64,000 bases of DNA from Cardiocondyla obscurior (Eukaryota > Arthropoda > Insecta > Hymenoptera > Formicidae), in NCBI RefSeq assembly GCF_019399895.1, contig NC_091869.1, positions 5,332,001-5,396,000 on the forward strand. Reading direction: 5' to 3'. The position numbers were made by a program, and so were the translations under genes. Under the pieces are notes generated by a model. The model was not told where the DNA came from and searched no databases. It was given only the letters and a program-made list of their open reading frames with translations. Positions 1 to 12,300 of this stretch are shown piece by piece (within the stretch, counting starts at the first letter, position 1; each line of letters opens with the position of its first letter).

Positions 1-897
1 TCTACCAACTTACTCCTTCTATACTCCTAACACTTTCTGATACTTTTTCGAACGATTTTGTATGATTCAACGCCGCGAAACCCCGGGACTGACGGACTTA
101 TCTTATTTATTGAATAAATTCGATTCGATTTAACACTATTTTCAAATAGAAAACAAAGGATACGCAGAAATTATAAAAATATCTTTATTTATTTTTTTCA
201 CAAATTTTACAATATTATACAATATTAATTTTGTTAAAAATTAAATTGAGTATTTAATAAATGAATACTTTTTGAAATTTGTACAGACGTCGAGAAACGA
301 GTGGCAAGTAAGTATATGTCAATTTTTCATATTAAACAAACTATAACATAAAGAATATAGTCTAGATATTATTAAACATACATTAACACACTTGCATTTA
401 ATTCTTTTACAATATTATAAATTAATAAAAATCACCAATATCGTTGTACATTATTTGTATATAAATTATTGTTACTTTACCAATATTATTTTTAGAATGA
501 TCAGTTTTTAATTCTAATTTTTGTTACTTTAAAAAAAATGACGTCTGCCTTAATCGTTTCTAGATTGTAAGCACGCTTTAATATTAAGCAAAACTGTTAT
601 TATATGAAGTAAAATATTCTATCCGACATTTACATGTTCTTTTATATTATATCTTGCATCTAATATAAATTCTACATAATATTTTATCTTACGTTGTAAC
701 ATATAAATTATTAAAGCTCATACATATTATAAATTTGCATTCTAAAATTTGTTTGCATGTGGCAGTTCCGCGTTAAATTTTTGGTTTGCGCCGATTAAAT
801 GAACATTACTTTTACAAAATATAAATTTGATGAGACCACTATTTGTACTAATTAAATCTGCAGAATTTTTCAATTACTTTTAATCTATTTTCTTGTA
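1..897. other. AT-rich 3' flank of PLEKHJ1
   Basis: No coding exon could be supported here. The stretch is strongly AT-rich and lies just downstream of the PLEKHJ1 stop codon on the minus strand, so part of it is probably that gene's 3' UTR. An AATAAA-like hexamer on the minus strand is present near 187-192 and could be a distant poly(A) signal, but this is unproven. Confidence 0.4.
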
Positions 898-1743
898 TTA
901 AAGATCTATTAGATTTACTTCTCGGGTTATCGTATTCAATGTAGGCGCGACCGACGTCGTGAAGGAACGTACATGAGATCTGAAACTGGTGGCAGGCTCC
1001 CAAGCTTCGTCTCGCACTACACCCTGATTCCTAGGATACATAAGCAGTGGGTCCTTTCCAGTCTTCTTGCACAATCTCTCTTGCAGCGTGATCAGACGTG
1101 ATCTCCAGTATCCATAGCTTGCCTGCTTGAGTGCTGTAATCCACTGCTCTACTTGAGACTCTGTTCGGCCACTCAGTACGTGTCTCTTGTCCAGCTCGTC
1201 GCGGAACGAAATACTAAATGCAAATGCTCCTTCGGATGAATTATCTATATTGACGCTGCAGTTTTCCAATACAATAACTCCGGCAGGCTGCCTGGTATCA
1301 ATCTGTCCCAGGTCGTTAATGTTGAAGTAAAACAACAGATTGTATCGTAATTTGAACCACTTCTCTTTAAATACTGGAACCAGATATAAATCAAATTAGG
1401 TAAAGGCAAGCTATTCGAAGAGCTGTTTGCTCCAACTTCCCGGCAAATTTACTTGTCAGATAAACATGTTCCTATCTTTATCTACTTAAAAAAAAAGATA
1501 AAAATAGGCGTATAATTACTTGATAAGTAAATTTATTACAAAGTTGAAACGATCGAGCCAAAATCAACCAACAAATGACAGGTGGCAGATTAAAGCGCTG
1601 CACCACGTTACATAAAACTTATCTTGTATTCCCAGGCTTAGGAAGCACTAACCTGACTTATGTGCCCGCTTGTGATTCAGACGTCCCTCCAGGACCGCGG
1701 GCCCCAAGCTCGCCTCCGCGAGCTCCTTATCATTGAATCTCAT
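898..1743 (-). CDS. PLEKHJ1: PLEKHJ1-like PH-domain protein
   Basis: Two coding exons, 1653-1743 and 898-1373, join in phase to 188 residues. The protein starts MRFNDKELAEASLGPAVLEG, resembling the short PLEKHJ1 N-terminus. A single pleckstrin-homology fold follows: a first strand region with FKEKWFKLRYNLLFYF (about residues 32-47), a VIVLENCSV strand, a SISF strand, and the C-terminal PH helix with its invariant tryptophan (Trp108 in EQWITALKQASY). After it comes the family block KKTGKDPL. The vertebrate protein is about 150 residues; this one has roughly 40 extra at the C-terminus, which I do not recognise. The start is the first ATG of the exon carrying the family N-terminus; the donor reads CAG|GTTAG and the acceptor CCAG|T. 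PH domains of this type bind phosphoinositides and adaptors; the precise role is not visible. It is head to head with the RAD52-family gene. Confidence 0.88.
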
Positions 1744-2525
1744 GTCCAGTCCGAAAACCACGTCGCCGCGCTATCAGCAATAATTAAAAGAGCTATCGCG
1801 CTACCGTGACGGCACATTCCATCCTCGATTCGTCGATCGCGTTAATCGTAGGGTGTCGGGCTCGTCTTCCACGTTAATCGATGTAGGCGTACTTTCACTC
1901 TTACGTCGTTCAACTAGAAAAGAAAATAAAGAAGAAGAAGAAGAAATGAAAACTCCTCTCAATGCTCGTCTTTGTTCGATAAAAAAGAAGTCGGTGCAAG
2001 TCGGCGTTATTGCGCCGCAGTTTCGGAGCAGCTCACTTCGTCGAGGCTGGTTTTCGCGCAATTTTCTATCTTCCGATCGCGTCAGCGTCATCAGTTTGGG
2101 ATTTTCGGGCGATTCGAACGTCACACAGTCACATTGCCCACAGAATGTCAGTACGATACGATACCAGGAGCAGGGCAGAGAGGGGCGGCTCCGCGTTCAT
2201 TTGTGGAGCGTTCGCGGACACGAGGAGACGGGAGAGCGCACGGTGACCGAAGCGGAGCAACGGAGGCGACTCGTGTCTCGCAATTGGCTTATTTGACTTT
2301 GTTTATATTTTGTCACGCGCAAAAATTTTTTGACTTTACAGAAAGACATGTACAACAGACACGAATATCTCTCGTGCATAAAAATTGTGAGCGATCTTGA
2401 ACAAATCTGAGATATTAGCTTTAACTGCTTTGTGACAGTAATAATGACCAAGTATTTTTTTCTTTTAGCCGGCTGCGAAACAATCTGCAAATAACGACAC
2501 ACGCGTTTTGGAGAAAGCGAATACG
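1744..2525. promoter_or_regulatory. shared upstream region of PLEKHJ1 and RAD52-like gene
   Basis: About 780 bp separate two divergent start codons, so this interval should hold both transcription starts. Several overlapping reading frames with runs of CpG occur between 1850 and 2300, but none resembles a known protein. An acceptor-like pyrimidine tract ending in AG lies at 2467-2468. The frame of the RAD52-like gene stays open back to it, so a 5' UTR or N-terminal exon may be spliced in there. No core promoter motif was identified with confidence. Confidence 0.5.
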
Positions 2526-3555
2526 ATGGACTTGGTGGAGGATCGGCGTAAATTGATCTCGGCGGCCAACAAGGTTTTCGGAGAAGGCAAATGGAATCAT
2601 ACTGTTGTAAATCAAACCTTGGGTAAGTCCTGCTAGTTGATGAAAGTCACCGTGAATGCGATTAGGTAGACTTGTAAAAGTATATTTATGAATTTATTGC
2701 AGATTTCGTGGAGGCAATTGGCGCCAAGTGCTGTGTTGGCTGCGTTAGTTACGTTAGGGTCCAGCTTGAAAATGGAAACTATCACGAGGACATTGGATAT
2801 TATACTACAGAAGAATCTACAAAGGGCTCGTCGATACATAATGCAAGAATTGTACGTCGCCGGGAAAAACAGTCCATTTTATATTTTGACTGGAGATACA
2901 GAGTTCTTTGTTTGTACAGGGTTCTGTGGTGAATGCTTTAAAAACAGTTCTTTTATCATTTGGGGGCGAAATTGAAACAGAGATACAAGAAGAATCAAAG
3001 ATTAGCTCTAAACAAGTTAACAATGTGCAGAAAGACGTGACAGAGTCGGATAACAGGCATGTTGTAGAAAAAGAGAAAGCTAAGCCCTCGCCAAAAAAAA
3101 TTTCTATGAATGAACAGAACTCAAAGCCAGGTAAATTTTGTTAATCGTTAAATCGTTATTACGATAGCATAATTTATTATTAATAAATTTATTTCATTTA
3201 GATTCTGTTGTTTCTACTGTGAATATCGCTCCAGCTGAGACTAAATTATCTGTAAAAGATAAAAGCCCTATACATAAAATTATCGAGTATAATCTCATTA
3301 ATGCAGATGCTATAGACAAAGACCCACCAGGTTAAACTTTAGCTTGTTAATTTTTTAAACACTTTTATACAAAATATGTCATATCTTTATTTTTTAACAA
3401 GTTCTATTAAATTTTTAGTAATGTCAGAAATTGAGAAGCAACGACTGGAGAGAAAAAGGAGACAGCAGCAAAAGCAGATGGAATTTAAAAGACGTATGAT
3501 GGAGAGCAATGGATTAATAGACACTAATGATAACAAACCTAATCCTAGGTATTAA
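2526..3555 (+). CDS. RAD52: RAD52-family single-strand annealing protein, reduced
   Basis: Five coding exons (2526-2622, 2703-2851, 2920-3130, 3202-3330, 3419-3555) join in phase to 240 residues. Residues about 6-98 match the RAD52 N-terminal annealing core: DRRKLISAANKVFGEGKWNH, then DFVEA, then YVRVQLENGNYHEDIGYY, then the helix NALKTVLLSFGG. RAD52 forms rings that anneal complementary single strands and mediate homologous repair. Where vertebrate RAD52 has LKRALRSFGN, this protein has LKTVLLSFGG: the first lysine is kept (Lys90) but the two arginines are Thr91 and Leu94. The second half of the annealing domain and the RPA- and RAD51-binding tail are not recognisable. Instead there is a charged, lysine- and glutamine-rich tail with likely helix (EKQRLERKRRQQQKQMEFKR). 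The start codon is uncertain because the frame is open upstream to 2469. A short annealing-only or degenerate paralogue are both possible. Confidence 0.82.
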
Positions 3556-4165
3556 ATGTTAAAAGTCAAATATATTATGCATAGAATTTATTGAGAATTA
3601 TAAAAGATAATCTCTCTCTTGCTAAGATTAATATATTTTTATAATTGTGTAAAATTTTTTTATATCAAAACTATATATATTACAAATGTAAAAGCAAAAA
3701 ATTTTTTACATTTGTTAATTAGAATCACGGTATAGAATAAGCAATAAGGAAAAGTACATTTAAAAGACAGGTTAGGTTGAGTGGTGTAAAGTCTGGAGCA
3801 TAAACACAAACATTTTATTTTTGATCATTTAAATGTATCCGAGATATATTTTAAAATAAATGTTCTATGTTAAATTTTCTACTTATTCGTTGAGCGAAAA
3901 GTAACATAGTTAATTCTCGAAAAATTACTTCTAATATGAACATTATTGATATGTTAGATATGTAATGAGATAAAAGGGAGGTTAAATTATACACATGTGC
4001 TATTCACGTGCGCTATTCCACAGAGAGGACAGCTGAAACGTATCTAATTTACGTATATCTCAGCAGAGATTTTTCAAGAGAACAAACAATCAGACAGGTA
4101 AAAATAATAAAAAATTAAGAATATCCTATGATAGACTGTAATATAATTTTTATATAATATAGGCA
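3556..4165 (+). promoter_or_regulatory. RAD52-like 3' end and PRMT6 5' leader
   Basis: AT-rich spacer between two genes on the same strand. A probable noncoding first exon of the PRMT6-like gene ends at 4097 with the donor CAG|GTAAAA. It would splice over a 65-nt intron to the acceptor ending at 4162, three bases before the start codon. No other feature is supported. Confidence 0.5.
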
Positions 4166-5457
4166 ATGGATGAATATTTTAAAAGCTATGAAGAACTCGA
4201 TGTAAGTAAAATGTCAATATATACGCCGTATGTATGAAATCTTAGTTATATATTTTCACTGCACTTATTAAATTTTTTTTTCAGACCCATCAATTAATGT
4301 TAAGTGACAAGACGCGTGTTTTAGCATATAAAAATGCAATTTTTAATTCAAAAGAAACATTTCAGAACAAAGTAGTAATGGATGTCGGTGCTGGCTTGGG
4401 TATAACAATTTCCTTATTTTAAAATCTTTATATCTTATTGAAAACACGTATGTTATAATAATATATTTGATTATATCTTTTTTTTTCAGGAATATTGTCA
4501 ATTTTTTGCGCCCAAGTTGGTGCAAAAAAAGTTTATGCAGTGGAAGCAAGTATGTTGGCGAAAAATATAGAACAGGTATCTATTGAAAATAATGTGCAGG
4601 ACAAAATTGAAGTGATTCACAGTAAAGTCGAGGACATTCGTCCAGGTAGTTTGGAAAAAGTGGACATAATTATTTCAGAATGGATGGGTTTTTATTTAGT
4701 GCACGAAGGAATGTTAGATTCTGTGCTTTTTGCGAGAGATAATTTTTTACATGAGGACGGTTTGTTATTTCCATCCGTTGCAAAATTATATGCCTCGCCA
4801 TGCGAGTTACCTTCCATGTATGAATTTTGGAGTGACGTATGTGGAATCAGTATGAGGTAATTGTACTTTATATTTTTTTTTCCTAATTACAACAAATACG
4901 ACATTTATTTTGCAATATTTTGCTTAATTTTTAGGTGCATTGGACAGAAATATAGAAAAAATAAATCCTTGAAGCCAGAGATCCTGCTTTTAAATGAAAA
5001 CGACCTTTTAGCTGAAAGTAAACTGCTCGCTTGGCTGGATCTAAAAATTATCTCTGTTGAAGAGATAAATGTTTTAGGCGGAGAGGATTATGTGTCGGTG
5101 TGTAAAAAGGACGGAAAGTTTCAAGGGATATGCATCTGGTTCGCAGTTGAATTCCCAGACGGCTCGGAACTGTCCACAGGGCCTTGTAACGAGGCGACGC
5201 ACTGGAAGCAGACTGCAGTTGTCCTGCCTGAGGATATAAAAGTGACAAAGAACGAACCCGTTGCCTTTAAATTAGAATTAAAAAGAAATTCGTCGTATTC
5301 AAGGCGCTACATTATGGAATTAACATTGTTAGACGCGGAGGAAGTGGAGCATGACATTCCCTGCAATTGTTACATGACAAAGTGTATAGTGACAAAAAAG
5401 TACATCGACGATTTGGATGAGCGCGAGACGTGCGCTCCAGAAAGTATTGACTCGTAA
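4166..5457 (+). CDS. PRMT6: protein arginine N-methyltransferase 6-like
   Basis: Four coding exons (4166-4201, 4285-4399, 4490-4856, 4935-5457) give 346 residues, close to the 375 of human PRMT6. The enzyme transfers methyl groups from S-adenosylmethionine to arginine side chains, typically on histones and other nuclear proteins. Visible motifs: motif I VMDVGAGLG (43-51); the post-I acidic residue in YAVEAS, which runs almost identical to PRMT6; the double-E loop SEWMGFYLVHE with Glu114 and Glu123; and the substrate-site THW loop (Thr261-His262-Trp263, followed by KQ) near the C-terminal beta barrel. The leader upstream of motif I is very short, as in PRMT6. PRMT1, PRMT3 and PRMT8 were considered, but YAVEAS and the LSTGP...THWKQ block favour PRMT6. 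All catalytic residues looked for are present. Confidence 0.93.
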
Positions 5458-8400
5458 ATATGTGTACAGTACACTAAGATGCAACAATTCGTCGGGTTAT
5501 AGCAATAGCTCCAACTTATAACAGGCTTTATTTGATGAGAGATACAAATAATTTGAAATCGATGCATTTAAATTGAGAATCGTTTATAAAATGCGTATTT
5601 TGTATACATTAAAAAAATATTTTTTCAGAAACTTTAATGTAGTTTTTTTATTTATTATAAATTAAATTAAAAGGCAACGAGAGCGTTATGCATTAACAGC
5701 GATTCGTTAATTAACAACAATTCTTAGTTATCAAATGATTTCAATTACTCTTAATATACGACGTAACAAGTCGCTCAATTACGCCGTTTAAAGCGGCTTC
5801 TTCTGTGAGAATTGAGTAAACATAGCGTGGGAGGTTTAAAGTGTTCGTTCGTCACACTTCTCAGCGGAAACATGTTATTATGAACGTACATGTAAGAAGA
5901 AATGCGCGAATGAACGTGGACTCGTTAAACAATAAAAATTAAATAATAATTTCGTTATTAAAGTAATTTAAAATAAAATTTGGTGAAAAATCAATTTTCT
6001 CGAGCTGCAAATAATCCTCGCAGGATGTATATAAATTTCATTTTTGGTTTAAACATTTCTTATTTTATTGTTAGGAACGGAGCACTGAACGTCCATCTAT
6101 CAGTGTAGTTTATTTAATTTCCGCAAGATAATCAATCGGGTATAAATAAACTACACCGTTCCTGTACAGAACAAAATTTTATTCGACAAACTCATCCTTA
6201 CATGCGTAACGTTACGCTCTGGATTAACGCTAATCGGAATCGTGCTCCAAAGCCGCTGTAACAATCTCCGGCGGGATGCAGCAGGGGGACAACGCGTTCA
6301 AGATCAGATTTTGCACCGCTTGACTTTCGCAGCGAGCTGCGTGAATTTTTTTTTTACGGCAACCTACAGATGAGTAGTCTGCAAATAAGACATACATAAA
6401 TGAGACCTCGCGCGCGGTTTCTATCAGACAAGCCGCCACTCTTTCTTCAGCTCTTCAACGTATTATCTCGCCATTGCCGGCGAACATCCTCGCCTCTCCG
6501 TAATTCAGGTAATAAAGTCTATAATCACAATAACAAACTTTAATATATTTCTTACTTTATCATATGTAATGCCCTAGAAACTCAGCCGTGACTGATGTCT
6601 TTTATACGAACGAGCGAGGCCGTTATCTCGACAATTTCGCCCATATAATATAAAAGCGACGAACAAAGAAAAAAAAAAAAAAAAAAGAGGAATGCTTGTT
6701 AGTAAGAATAAAACAGCCTACGATAACAGTGTTAATACAAAATGTTAACAGAGTGTCAATTGCGGCGCGCCGTCAACGGTCAATTAATGCCGGTGCGCTA
6801 ATTAGAGAAGCGTAATTAAAGTACACAGTGCGATATAATTCAAAGCGGTGCAAAATTGTCTTGGTGGCGGTTAAAAGCCCCGGTGGGATGCCCGGCCAAT
6901 ATGGCTCTTGGGCGGGTACGACCACCACGACTTTGAGGAAAAAAAAAAGGGTTTCTTAAAAGTTCCCCTCCGCAAGCTTGCTAGTCCTCCCCTCGTTTCG
7001 GAGGTGGAGTTTATTTATTTAAATCGGTCAATCGAAGTAACAAGGCCCGAGCTGCTACCTATGGCTGCGATGGCAACTCGGATGCGATGTGTATAAAATA
7101 TATATATTTATATATATATTTATCCTCCACTTTTATATACACACATATGTGAGATTATAGATACTTACACATTTTTGTATCTAACAACGAACGCTAAATA
7201 AACTATGTACGTCGCGCGACGGCGCGCCTCTGCGCGTAGGGGGATGAAGGAAGATAAGAGGAGAAATGGAGAACGCAGGACGCGGTCGTCTCGCAAATTT
7301 CTAACGACTCCCTATCACGATTTCGAATTGTTTAAATTCTACGTTTCGGCCGCCTTTCACCGGCCGTAACGCGTAACACGTAATTAACGCTGCCTAACAA
7401 GGTGCGACATAGCAGCATCCGTCGCTAGGTGCACTGAGAGGCAGATTATGGCATTTACCTCTCAATGTACAACCATTGCCTTATATCCAAACCGAGAACA
7501 AGTCACAGCGAGGATGCGCCGCGCAAGTATCCTTAGACTATTATTTTGCAAATTAATCAAACGGTTCGTTAAATGGGTTTCGTTAAACGGTTTGCTAAAT
7601 TAATTAAAAATAATGTATTAAATTAGATTGTAAATTATGAGATAATTAGAATTTTGTTAACTCGGATGTAGAGAAACTATGATTAGTTTAAAAGCTTATA
7701 TGTAACTGTTTGTCTTTGAGCTATGTTTGTGGATCTAAGAATATTTCGTCGGATACCTACGCAATGTCGATCAATTCTACTAACTCTGACTAATGCTAGA
7801 TAAATGGCAAACGGTCCTGTCACAATGAAGGCGTTGAAGGGGAAATCACGCGCGGCATTATGAGAATTGGGAAACAATTTCTCGGTCTCATTACCGCGCG
7901 ATAGCGCACAAGTGCGGGAGTAGATAGACAAATAGAGAGGATTACGAGCATGTCGGCACACGTTAGGGTCTGAGTACTTATTAGTTAAGCGTTATAATCT
8001 CAAACTACTGAAAATTGCAGCTGGTTCTCGCGTTGCTGACACTTCTCTACGGGGCTTACGCGTTCACTCGGTAGTTCTTTTTTTTTTTTTTTTTTTCTTT
8101 TAGCTCGGCTCCATCAGAAAAATTATATTATGCGTGTTCGGTTTTTTAATTATATGCAATGAGGTAATCTAGGTGACTAGAAGGATCGTAAATGAATCCA
8201 GCGACTGAGAATTGTGTCTATATAAAAAACGTATCGCACTACGATGGCGTTTGACACAGGAGTGAGTGAGATATGAAGCGTATTCACACCGGCAATAAGA
8301 CCTAGTAGATTGCTTAACATTTTACCGGTGATTATAGTTTGCGTATAGTCCACACAGCATTTCTTATCCAGGTATACGTGAGCTTGGAGACCTGGCCAAA

Positions 8401-9289
8401 CGGAAATGTAACTTGTCTAATTATCTAAAACATCGACGCCGATTAATCGCGATTGATTCTCCCTCCCCCCACTTTCTATTTCATAGATAATAACGTGGTC
8501 CAATGAAGGAATTGCCACCGATTAATCGAAATCGCATAGTTTTCTCTTATAAGATATCTTAACACTATAATCTCTGTACTATACATCTTTATATAAAGTA
8601 AACGTTGTTAAATATTAACGTAACTCGTGTTGATCTAAAATAAAAAATATTAATAAACAACAAAGTTGAAACGCGAAACAAGTCGAGAAGAAGACGAAAT
8701 CTTTCCCACAGAAAAAAAAAGTTGAAGTTTTCAGTTAGTTGCCTCAAAGCGGGTCTATTAGCTGCCGCGCTCCAGAAAAGTACCAAGTTGATTTTTTATT
8801 ACGAAGGTTAAAACGTATTAAATTAGATCTTCGTTTTACGCGCAAATAATTATTTTAGGTTTAAAGCTGTCGTCCAAAGAAACGTTCAGTTCTTGCTCGC
8901 GACAATGACTTGCTTGTGGCTAACATTGTCCGTTGAAAGAAGCGTAAACGTCAATTGCTTATTCGCCAAGACGCCAATCTCTGCTCCGCGCGTTATTATA
9001 TTTACAGCATGACGATTATCGGTAAGGGATCCAGTTAGACCCGTTCGAGGAATAGTATGGTTGACGACAATGTTATTCTCTTCTCCAGATCACTTTTCTT
9101 TTCTCGCGATAAAGCGTACGAGACGGTGCAAATTCAATTCCACTTTTTCTTAATGAAGAAACAAGATAGACTCGAAAACGAACATCGCGCGTCGTCAACC
9201 AGGCCGGTGCCTTAAAATTTAAATGGAATGCGCTCGAGTGTCGATTCGTGATAAGAGACTGATCCTTGTCTTGTCCGGTTGGTGGATTG
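5458..9289. other. intergenic, no gene recognised
   Basis: Between the PRMT6-like stop and the 3' end of SerT. An AATAAA at 5931-5936 is a candidate poly(A) signal for the PRMT6-like gene. The rest is mixed AT-rich DNA with short CpG-rich patches (for example 7200-7400), a poly(A) run near 6669-6686 and a poly(T) run near 8079-8097. Reading frames here are short, low in complexity and match no family I know. A noncoding RNA cannot be excluded. Confidence 0.5.
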
Positions 9290-9295
9290 TTTATT
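9290..9295 (-). terminator. SerT: candidate poly(A) signal of SerT
   Basis: AATAAA on the minus strand, 88 nt past the SerT stop codon. Spacing and orientation fit a cleavage signal; there is no transcript evidence. Confidence 0.4.
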
Positions 9296-9382
9296 CATTG
9301 TTGTGGGACCTTGCTCGGCGATCGTGCTCTAGCAGAGATATACTTGAAACCGGGCACCGTGCAAAATCACAACCGCACTGTC

Positions 9383-12300
9383 CTAGACTGGCTCGGGGGG
9401 CGGATCGTTCCCCTTGACACCTTCTCTAGATTGAATCATTACCTCCGTTTGTTCCTTGGTAAGCTCGTGGTCCTTGGTGATTTCGAAGTCCTGCTCGGCC
9501 AGGAAGCTTCGACGAATCGCGCCGTTCGCCACTGACGACAGATCGTTCCTCTGATGCTGCGTGTCTCGCCATGGTGTCGTCAGGATTTTCAACCTCTGCG
9601 TTATTTGATAAAATTGCGACTTAATAAAATTAAAATTATTTTACAAATTACAGATTTAATTTAAATTAAAATAAAACGCTTACTTGAACAAAAGATCCGG
9701 ATGTGCTGCAGATTTTGTAGATCGCCATACCTGGGATCATGACGATAGAAGAACACGCGATCAGCCAGCCTAATATATTCGCCCAAACCGGATAAGTGTA
9801 ATCCTCGTATGATAAAGGTTCGTAACCCATTAAACCGTAAACGATAATGAACTAAAAGCAGTCGAAAGACAAACGTTTATAAGATATATTCAATAATTGT
9901 TAATATCGAAATGCTTGGTTTTTTTTAAATTAAATTGTGATTGGAAAAATATTTCACTGTGAAACTTTATAATAGTTGTTCTATCTTATGTGAATCATTT
10001 AAAATAATTTTGCTACATGACAATATGACATACCATAAGGAAAAGCGGCGCTACGAATTTCCAGCACACTCGCCAATAGATACCGGGTTTAAATCCAATC
10101 ATATCTTTGATATCGTCGCAAAATCGGTCCGTTCCATAGATCCAGCTGACTGCGATTGTCTCTGCCAGAACGGCGAACAGCATCGAGTATCCGGCCGCGT
10201 ATCGATCCAATAGGTGAAAGAAATAAAACCCGCCCTACATCAAAGTGCATAATAACTTTAAATTCTTTTTCATTTTACATTCGTAATTAATTAAATCTTT
10301 CAGCTAGAAATGCTTAATATATTTGATTTAAAAAATGTTTACCTGTGAGCAAGAGGCAAGTCCGACTAGGAAGTACAGAGTAAACAAGCATGCTACGAAG
10401 ATCTCACGATTATTGCCGATTATTGGAAACTCATCGCTGAGTGCCGTTATAATTGCCTCTGACCCTCCAAACTACAAAGTCACATTAATTCCTGTTGTAA
10501 TTAATTAATTTATAAATAAGAAATCTAATCGCTTAAAAAAATTCTGTTAATAAAATAAAAAATATAGAATATTGCTAAAGGAATAATTTACGTAAGTCTC
10601 CAAATAAAAACGTACCGAGCTGTCTAAACCGAGGGTGAGTAGCATCATGAAGAAGATGAGTGCCCAAAACGTCGAGCCGGGCATCGTGGCGATTGCCGCC
10701 GGATAGACGATGAAGACCAGACCGGGTCCTTCCGTGGCGACGTCCTGAATAGATTTTCCACTGGCGCGAGCCATGTAACCAAGCACCGAGAATATGACGA
10801 ATCCTGCGACGAAGGATGTCGCGCTGTTGATCAAGCTCGTCAGCAGGGCGTCCCTGCGAAGAACACGGTTCGGTCAAACACGAACTCGGAAGAATCACGA
10901 AAAAAAAGGTCTCGGCGTTCTTACTTGTAAACGTTATTGTGGTACTTGTTGTAACTCGCGTAGGCGAGTAATACCCCGAATCCCGGTCCTAGAGAGAAGA
11001 ATACCTGCGTCGCTGCGTCCACCCATACCTGAAAAAATATTGAAATAATTTTCTCCGCAAAACCGAAAGTATTCTGTGCTGTTTAATAAGAAACGGATAA
11101 TAAACAGGTCTATAAAAATAATTTAGTTCATATAGAAGCTTCTGTTATTTCGAATATGAAAAAAAAAATTAAATGACGAAGAAGAATGAGAAGTACGAAA
11201 GCAGAGGAAGAGCGGAGCACAGGCTAATACATCAGTCCTATTTCTCCCGTATATTCTGGGATTAGCGGTGATCAACAAATCCACTTTCTCACCGGTATAA
11301 AGCCCACTTTAGCGACGACAATAAGTGGCTAAGTCGCCGTCTTGATCGCCGGCGGAATGCATTCCGCGCTCGAAAGCACGGGGGTGCGTTCTAACGTTCT
11401 AGCTCGTGCTCCACCGAACTCTAATGTTCATTATGACAGCTACACAGAGTTTCCATTTTCACCGTCGTCAGTTAGCCCTGCACGTTTCTCCTTCCCCATT
11501 TTTCCCATACTTCGGCCCTTCTCATGCCCGCGACCTGCCCTCCCGAACCCGCGAGCGATCCTACAAACGCATTAACTCCCGAAGTTTTCTCCTTTTGTCA
11601 TTACTTCGGCAATACGTGGCTCACAGTGACTCAGGTCAGCGGCAATAAAACAATCGCGACCGGTACTTTCCTTTTGTACAATTTTATCGGAAAAAAAAGG
11701 ATCCCCGTATTGTGAATAAAACATTTTTCAATGTTTCGTCGTGGAAGAATAATTTTCTTTATTATAATGCACTCCTGAGTGTTTTATGTGCGCCGTGGGT
11801 ATTTTTCCTCGTTAATCATATAAGACCTAGGTGCGTAATTGAATAGCATTATAATTTACTTTAAATCATTATTAATTATAAATCCTAACTGTTAATTTTA
11901 TTTAAATTTATATTTATTAAAATTGCATTACGGTGTCCGTGCATTTCGCGTACCTCTGCTTTTGTGATAACGTTGAAATTTGGACTAAGATAATAACGGA
12001 TCCCCTCGGTACTGCCCGGCAGAGTGACGCCTCGTATCAGCAGAATCAGCAAGACCGCGTAAGGGAAAAGAGCGGTGAACCAAACTACCTGCAAAAGAAT
12101 AAGAATAATTTGCCTTGTAACCGCATCCAAGATCTAAAATATTCTCCGCACTATATATAGATGTACGCTGAAAGGCAGATAATGCGACGGCAGCTAGCGA
12201 ACGTGACTTTAGCGTCGTGTGCGTCGAGTTTCACATGTACCGCATGTATATACCGCGCCGGCCGGATTGCCGATGACTAAAATCTTCTCGTTCTTTCATT

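Noticed and set aside
1853..2400. Overlapping frames between PLEKHJ1 and the RAD52-like gene
   Set aside because: They overlap on both strands, lack recognisable domains and lie where two promoters are expected.
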